Part shown: positions 59,111 through 64,000 of the stretch, piece after piece
Layout of the letters: the number at the start of each line of letters is the position of its first letter
How positions within the stretch are numbered: the first letter of the stretch is position 1
DNA from: Streptomyces iakyrus
GTDB lineage: Bacteria > Actinomycetota > Actinomycetes > Streptomycetales > Streptomycetaceae
DNA: 64,000 nucleotides
Assembly (NCBI RefSeq): GCF_000717055.1
Contig: NZ_JNXI01000004.1
Span: forward strand, 1-64,000
Direction: 5' to 3'
Made by a program: the position numbers and the translations under genes
Notes under the pieces: model-generated
Databases searched by the model: none
Seen by the model: the letters and a program-made list of their open reading frames with translations, nothing else
Told to the model about the DNA's origin: nothing

Positions 59111-60883
59111 GTGTCCACCGTCGTCGAGACCGACGTCCTGATCGTGGGCAGCGGCCCGGCCGGTGCCTCGGCCGCGCTCGCCCTGAGCACCTACGGCGTC
59201 CCCAACATCGTGGTGACCCGCTACGCGAGCCTCGCCGACACCCCCCGTGCGCACATCACCAATCAGCGCACCATGGAGGTGCTGCGCGACCTCGGTGTGG
59301 AGCAGGAGGTCGTCGCCCAGGCCACTCCGCAGCACCTGATGGGCAACACGACCTTCTGCACCAGCCTGGCGGGCGAGGAGCTGGGCCGGGTGCGCTCCTG
59401 GGGCAACGACCCGCTGGTGCAGGCCGAGCACGAGCTCGCCAGCCCCACCCGCATGTGCGACATGCCGCAGCACCTCATGGAACCGGTCCTCGTCAACGCA
59501 GCCGTCGCCCGCGGCACCCGGCTCCGCTTCCAGAACGAGTACCTCTCCCACACCCAGGACGCCGACGGTGTCACGGCGACCGTCCACGACCGGCTGCGCG
59601 GGGACACGTACGAGATCCGCGCCAAGTACCTGATCGGCGCCGACGGCGGACGGTCGAAGGTCGCCGCGGACGCCGGGCTGCCGATGGGCGGTCAGATGGG
59701 CGTGGCCGGCAGCATCAACATCGTCTTCGAGGCGGACCTGAGCAAGTACACCGCCCACCGCCCGTCCACCCTCTACTGGGTCCTCGCCCCGGGCGCGACG
59801 GTCGGCGGCATCGGCGCGGGGCTGGTGCGCTGCGTGCGCCCGTGGAACGAGTGGCTGATCGTCTGGGGTTACGACGTGAGCGCCGGGGCGCCCGACCTGA
59901 CCACCGAGTACGCCGAGTCGGTCGTCCGGCAGCTCGTCGGTGACGACGACATCCCCGTGACCGTCAGGTCGTCCTCGGCGTGGACCGTCAACGAGATGTA
60001 CGCGCAGTCGTACGCGAACGGCCGCGTCTTCTGCGCCGGCGACGCCGTGCACCGGCATCCGCCGTCCAACGGTCTCGGCTCCAACACCTCCATCCAGGAC
60101 GCCTACAACCTCGCCTGGAAGCTCAAGCTGGTCCTCGACGGCACCGCCCACCCGAGGCTGCTCGACAGCTACACCGCCGAGCGCGCCCCGGTCGGCCGGC
60201 AGATCGTCACCCGCGCCAACCGGTCCATCCGGGAGACCGCCCCGGTCTTCGAGGCCCTCGACGGCCTCTCCCCGCAGACCCCTGAGCAGCTCTGGGCCAA
60301 CATCGCCGCCCGCAAGGACGCCACCGAGGCCGCCGAGAAGCAGCGGGCGAAGCTGCGCGAGGCGATCGCCTTCAAGGTCTATGAGTTCAACGCGCACGGC
60401 GTCGACCTCAACCAGCGCTACCCGGCCGACGGTTCTGCCGCGATCGTCCCGGACGGCACGCCCGACCCCGGCTTCGCCCGCGACCCCGAGCTGTACCACC
60501 AGCCGTCCTCCCGGCCCGGCGCCCGGCTGCCGCACGCCTGGATCACCTCCGGCACCCGCACGCTCTCCACCCTCGACACCATCGGCGGGGGCCGTTTCAC
60601 CCTGCTGACCGGCATCGGGGGAGAGGCCTGGGTGCGGGCGGCTAAGACGCAGGAGGTGGAGATCGCCACGGTGGTCATCGGCCCCGGGCAGCCGTACGAG
60701 GACCCGTACGGAGACTGGGCACGGCTGCGGGAGATCCCGGACGCGGGCGCCCTCCTCGTACGCCCGGACGGATTCGTCGCCTTCCGGCACGCCGGCGCCG
60801 GTCCGGACGCCGGGAAACCGCTCACGGAGGACGCCGGGAGACTGCTCACGGACGCGCTGCGGCGCATCCTCGGGCATGCCTGA
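59111..60883 (+). CDS. FAD-dependent aromatic hydroxylase (TfdB/resorcinol hydroxylase-like)
   Basis: 590 residues. FAD-binding GSGPAG at about 14-19, LIGADGGRSKVA (DG motif, about 176-187) and GDAVHRHPPSNGLGSNTSIQDAYNLAWKL (GD motif, about 312-340), then a thioredoxin-like C-terminal domain (PGARLPHAWI, RFTLLTGIGGEAW). This is the phenol-hydroxylase/2,4-dichlorophenol monooxygenase group. With the next two genes the likely reaction is hydroxylation of resorcinol (or a similar phenol) to hydroxyquinol. GTG start with AGGAG site. Confidence 0.87.
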   Translation: MSTVVETDVLIVGSGPAGASAALALSTYGVPNIVVTRYASLADTPRAHITNQRTMEVLRDLGVEQEVVAQATPQHLMGNTTFCTSLAGEELGRVRSWGNDPLVQAEHELASPTRMCDMPQHLMEPVLVNAAVARGTRLRFQNEYLSHTQDADGVTATVHDRLRGDTYEIRAKYLIGADGGRSKVAADAGLPMGGQMGVAGSINIVFEADLSKYTAHRPSTLYWVLAPGATVGGIGAGLVRCVRPWNEWLIVWGYDVSAGAPDLTTEYAESVVRQLVGDDDIPVTVRSSSAWTVNEMYAQSYANGRVFCAGDAVHRHPPSNGLGSNTSIQDAYNLAWKLKLVLDGTAHPRLLDSYTAERAPVGRQIVTRANRSIRETAPVFEALDGLSPQTPEQLWANIAARKDATEAAEKQRAKLREAIAFKVYEFNAHGVDLNQRYPADGSAAIVPDGTPDPGFARDPELYHQPSSRPGARLPHAWITSGTRTLSTLDTIGGGRFTLLTGIGGEAWVRAAKTQEVEIATVVIGPGQPYEDPYGDWARLREIPDAGALLVRPDGFVAFRHAGAGPDAGKPLTEDAGRLLTDALRRILGHA

Positions 60884-60928
60884 ACGCGCCATCATGGAGG
60901 AAGCGGACGTCGACGACGAGGAGCCGGG

Positions 60929-61798
60929 ATGACCACCGACGCGACCGGGGCCGGCGTCACCGAGCAGGCCCTCGCCGCCCTGCGCGGGACCGCGGACCCG
61001 AGGCTGGGCGAGCTGCTCACCGGCCTCGTCCGCCACCTGCACGACTTCGCACGCGAGACCCGGCTCACCCAGGAGGAGTGGCAGCGGGCGATCGCCTTCC
61101 TGACGGCGACCGGCCAGGCCTGCACCGACACCCGGCAGGAGTTCATCCTGCTGTCGGACGTCCTGGGCCTGTCCATGCTGGTGGAGACCCTGAACGGCGA
61201 TCGTGCGGCGGGGGCGACCGAGTCGACCGTGCTGGGCCCCTTCCACCTGACCGATTCGCCGGTCCGCGCACTCGGCGACGACATCGACCTGGTGGGCGGC
61301 GGCGAGAGGTGCGTGGTCAGCGGCCGGGTGCGGTCCGCCGACGGCACGCCACTGCCCGGCGCCGTCGTCGACGTCTGGCAGGCCGACGACAAGGGCTACT
61401 ACGACGTCCAGCAGCCCGGCGTCCAGCCCGCGGGCAACGGACGCGGGCTGTTCACCGCCGACGCCGAGGGCCGCTTCTGGTTCCGCACCTGCGTCCCGGC
61501 GGCGTATCCGATCCCGACCGACGGCCCGGTCGGCGAGTTGCTGCGCGCGACCGGGCGGCACCCCTACCGCCCCGCGCACATCCACTTCATCGCCGAGGCC
61601 GAGGGCCACACGCCCGTCACCACGCACATCTTCGTGGCCGGTGGCGATTACCTCGACTCCGACGCGGTGTTCGCCGTCAAGCAGAGCCTGGTCCAGGACT
61701 TCACGGAGACGGACGACCCGTCGCTGGCCCGGGAGTTCGGCGTGACGAACCCCTTCCGGCACGCCCGCTTCGACCTCGTCCTGGAGCGCACCGCATGA
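60929..61798 (+). CDS. Hydroxyquinol 1,2-dioxygenase (intradiol ring-cleaving)
   Basis: 289 residues. Non-haem Fe(III) ligands: Tyr in KGYYDVQ (about 155), Tyr in HPYRPAHIHF (about 211) and the two His of the same motif. An N-terminal helical dimerisation part precedes (VRHLHDFARETRLTQEEWQRAIAFLTATGQ). FWFRTCVPAAYPIPTDGPVGELLRATGRHPYRPAHIHF is close to hydroxyquinol dioxygenases. It opens hydroxyquinol to maleylacetate. It overlaps the reductase gene by 4 bp. Confidence 0.92.
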   Translation: MTTDATGAGVTEQALAALRGTADPRLGELLTGLVRHLHDFARETRLTQEEWQRAIAFLTATGQACTDTRQEFILLSDVLGLSMLVETLNGDRAAGATESTVLGPFHLTDSPVRALGDDIDLVGGGERCVVSGRVRSADGTPLPGAVVDVWQADDKGYYDVQQPGVQPAGNGRGLFTADAEGRFWFRTCVPAAYPIPTDGPVGELLRATGRHPYRPAHIHFIAEAEGHTPVTTHIFVAGGDYLDSDAVFAVKQSLVQDFTETDDPSLAREFGVTNPFRHARFDLVLERTA

Positions 61799-62874
61799 CG
61801 TTCCAGGAGCAGTTCACGTACGAGACCCGGCCCGTGCGAGTCGTCTTCCGGCCCGGCGCGGCCGTCACGGCGACCCCGGACGAGGCGGCACGCCTGGGCC
61901 TGAGGCGGCTGCTCGTGGTGTGCGGCAGCCGGGGCGAGCCGGTGGCACGGGCGGTGGCGGACGCCCTCGGCGATCGCTGCGTGGGTGTGCACGCCGAGGC
62001 CCGCATGCATGTTCCCGTGGAGGACGCCGACCGGGCCGTCGCGGCCGTACGCGCCGCCGGTGCGGACGGCTGCGTCGCGGTCGGCGGCGGCTCCGCCATC
62101 GGGCTCGGCAAGGCGATCGCCCTGCGCACCGGACTGCCGCTGATCGCCGTGCCGTCGACCTACTCGGGCTCCGAGATGACCCCGGTGTGGGGCCTGACCG
62201 AGCACGGAGCCAAACGCACCGGCCGTGACCCGGTCGTCCAGCCCCGCAGCGTCGTCTACGACCCCCGCCTCACCCTCTCCCTGCCCCTCCCCCTGACCGT
62301 CACCAGCGGGATCAACGCACTCGCGCACGCCGTCGAGGCGCTGTACGCCCCGGACGTCTCCCCTCTGGTCACGGTCATGGCGGAGGAGGGCGTCCGGGCG
62401 ATGACCGAGGCGCTGCCGCGGCTGGCCGCAGACCCGGGGGACCTCGACGCGCGCGGCCGGGCCCTGTACGCGGCGTGGCTGTGCGGCGCGTGCCTCGGCA
62501 CGACCACGATGGGGCTGCACCACAAGCTGTGCCACGTCCTCGGCGGCACCTACGGCCTGCCCCACGCCGAGACCCACACCGTCGTCCTGCCCCACGCCCT
62601 CGCCCACAACGCCCCCGCCGCCCCGCAGGCGTTGACCGTACTGAGCCGCGCCCTGGGCGGCATCGGCGACGTGCCCCGCGCCCTGTGGGACCTGGCAGGC
62701 CGCCTCGGCGCCCCACGCTCCCTCGCCGAACTGGGCCTCGCGAAGGCCGACGTGACCCCGGCGGCGGCCCGGGCCGCGGGCGAGCCGTACGCCAACCCGC
62801 GGGAGGTGACGGCGGAGGGGGCACGGGGTGTGCTGCTCGCCGCGTACGAGGGCGGTCCACCTTCTACGGCATAG
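61795..62874 (+). CDS. Maleylacetate reductase
   Basis: 359 residues of the iron-type alcohol dehydrogenase superfamily. GGGSAIGLGKAIALRTGLPLIAVPSTYSGSEMTPVWG (about 98-134) and GLHHKLCHVLGGTYGLPHAETHTVVLPHAL (about 240-269) are diagnostic. It reduces maleylacetate to 3-oxoadipate with NAD(P)H, feeding the oxoadipate pathway. ATGA overlap with the dioxygenase gene. With the two preceding genes it completes a hydroxyquinol route. Confidence 0.93.
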   Translation: MTFQEQFTYETRPVRVVFRPGAAVTATPDEAARLGLRRLLVVCGSRGEPVARAVADALGDRCVGVHAEARMHVPVEDADRAVAAVRAAGADGCVAVGGGSAIGLGKAIALRTGLPLIAVPSTYSGSEMTPVWGLTEHGAKRTGRDPVVQPRSVVYDPRLTLSLPLPLTVTSGINALAHAVEALYAPDVSPLVTVMAEEGVRAMTEALPRLAADPGDLDARGRALYAAWLCGACLGTTTMGLHHKLCHVLGGTYGLPHAETHTVVLPHALAHNAPAAPQALTVLSRALGGIGDVPRALWDLAGRLGAPRSLAELGLAKADVTPAAARAAGEPYANPREVTAEGARGVLLAAYEGGPPSTA

Positions 62875-63018
62875 ACGCCACCAGCCCCGGCAGGCACGCG
62901 CCGCGGTGCGGTTGCCGCGCCCGTGACCCGGGCGGAGGATGAAAGCAGGCCCTCCGGCCGCTGTCGCCGTCTCCCACCGTCCTGCGCAGGGCCGCACGCA
63001 CGCGCACCGGGAGTCCCC

Positions 63019-64000
63019 ATGGACCGAGCCGACCTGTCAGCGGTGTTCTACGGGGACGGTCCCGTACCCGTCCTGTGGGCCACCTACTGCCCCGTCCACT
63101 TCGACGTGTGGCTTGCGTTCGCCCAGCCGCCGACCACGCGCGGGAACGCCGGCAGCCCCGGGTCCGGGGCCCCGGCGGGAGAGCGGGGGCGGAAGGACCT
63201 GATCCTCGCGATCCGCGAGGAGTACGGCGTCGAGCAGGTGCTGGAGCGCTTCCAGAGCCGCGGGCTGATGGAGAAGTGCCGTCCGATCGCCGCGGGCGGT
63301 TTCGTGGCGGCGCAGCTGACCCTGAAGGAACTCGTCAGCGACGTCCTGCCCCTGACCAGTCTGGCCGGTGCCGTGCGGGTCGCCCACGAACTCGCCCGGG
63401 ACGGCGGGACCGGAGGCCTCGAAGCAGCCCTCGCCGGACACGTCAGGACCCCCGCCACCAGCGAGATCCACGACAGCATGGAGCGCCGGCAGGAACGCGG
63501 CCGTCACGTCACCTGGCTGCTGAGACTGCTGCACCGGGTCGTGCGGACCGCGAGGCCGGACCTGAACCAGGGTGAGGCGCGGGAACGGGCCGTGACCGTT
63601 GTGCTCGTCGACATGCTGGACGCCGTCGTCGTGGACCCCGGCGCCGTGCGCCGGCCGCACCTACCCGCCGAGCGGGTGGCCGACCGGAGGCAGAAGTACC
63701 CGGTCGTCTCCGTGACGACCAACCGGCCGGCGACCGGAGCGGTCGTACGGTCCCGCCGGACGATCAAAGCCGACGCGGCGGAGCAGGTCTTCTCGGTCGA
63801 CACCTCCTCCATCGGCTGGGCCGTGGTCGACAGCGGCATCGACGCGCGCCACCCCGCCTTCCACGACTGGGACACCACAGGCCCGACACCGCAGCCGCTC
63901 CGGACGCGTATCGCCCGCTCCTTCGACTTCACCGGCGTGCGGGACAAACTCCCCGCCGACGTGCTCGTGGGCGGTCTCGTCAACTGGGTGGCAGCCCTGC
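63019..64000 (+). CDS. Subtilase (S8 peptidase) with long N-terminal extension, cut by window edge
   Basis: An open frame of 327 codons runs to the window end. The S8 catalytic Asp motif WAVVDSGIDARHPAF lies at about 268-282; His and Ser motifs would follow outside. The first 260 residues form a soluble, helical, charged region (MDRADLSAVFYGDGPVPVLWATYC onward) with no signal peptide, unlike ordinary secreted subtilases. Such intracellular, long-headed subtilases are found in Streptomyces, but their role is not known to me. Confidence 0.8.
   Translation, partial: MDRADLSAVFYGDGPVPVLWATYCPVHFDVWLAFAQPPTTRGNAGSPGSGAPAGERGRKDLILAIREEYGVEQVLERFQSRGLMEKCRPIAAGGFVAAQLTLKELVSDVLPLTSLAGAVRVAHELARDGGTGGLEAALAGHVRTPATSEIHDSMERRQERGRHVTWLLRLLHRVVRTARPDLNQGEARERAVTVVLVDMLDAVVVDPGAVRRPHLPAERVADRRQKYPVVSVTTNRPATGAVVRSRRTIKADAAEQVFSVDTSSIGWAVVDSGIDARHPAFHDWDTTGPTPQPLRTRIARSFDFTGVRDKLPADVLVGGLVNWVAAL

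Overview
The window is high-GC actinobacterial DNA, almost certainly Streptomyces. Third codon positions are nearly all G/C, GTG/TTG starts and ATGA/GTGA gene overlaps are common, CebR-type boxes sit at cellulase genes, and two short repeats of a kind scattered through Streptomyces genomes occur inside genes. No phage, transposase, CRISPR array or rRNA was seen. There is one tRNA-Leu(GAG).

Layout. 1-2.4 kb: two divergent secreted CBM2 cellulase genes (the left one cut by the window edge) with CebR boxes. 2.5-14 kb: dispersed metabolic and regulatory genes (SAM methyltransferase, SDR, aldo/keto reductase, acyl-CoA synthetase, LysR next to a bile-acid-symporter-like permease, secreted sialidase with a DUF4185 partner, quinone oxidoreductase next to a MarR regulator). 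14.1-24.1 kb: a formate dehydrogenase operon on the minus strand (ketopantoate-reductase-like, FdhA catalytic chain, NuoE-NuoF fusion, iron-sulfur chain, FdhD), divergent from an oxalate/formate-family permease with a 46-residue membrane partner, then a FabH-like synthase and a GntR/FCD regulator. 24.3-35.5 kb: a ROK-regulated sugar ABC importer, a Gfo/Idh/MocA dehydrogenase, a TIM-barrel isomerase and a 1240-residue secreted protein joining GSDH, PKD, CBM6, ThuA and 3-keto-disaccharide hydrolase domains. 35.6-44.5 kb: an Ebo-type operon (inositol-phosphate-synthase-like protein, UbiA prenyltransferase, TIM-barrel isomerase, EboA, TatD/EboB, EboE, phosphodiesterase), followed by a Tat-exported isomerase. 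44.7-53.5 kb: the oxalate block on the minus strand (OFA permease, ADP-forming acyl-CoA synthetase, formyl-CoA:oxalate CoA-transferase, oxalyl-CoA-decarboxylase-like ThDP enzyme), divergent from sucC-sucD. 53.5-57.2 kb: a 32-bp tandem repeat, an aldehyde dehydrogenase, a DUF2254 protein and the tRNA. 57.2-62.9 kb: an AcoR-like regulator divergent from a resorcinol/hydroxyquinol operon (FAD monooxygenase, hydroxyquinol 1,2-dioxygenase, maleylacetate reductase). 63-64 kb: the start of a subtilase, cut by the window edge.

How it fits together. The formate dehydrogenase block and the oxalate block are about 25 kb apart but look like one pathway: oxalate uptake, oxalyl-CoA, formyl-CoA, formate, CO2 plus NADH. 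Related operator-like sequences lie in the promoter regions of both blocks and in front of the GntR/FCD gene. Between them sit two carbohydrate systems. One is a predicted extracellular 3-keto-glycoside breakdown and uptake route, in which a shared dyad links the ROK gene to the giant secreted enzyme. The other is the actinobacterial Ebo cluster, where an inositol-phosphate-synthase-like cyclase stands in the place of the dehydroquinate-synthase-like EboD of other phyla. All functions are read from sequence motifs and family knowledge; none was tested by database search.
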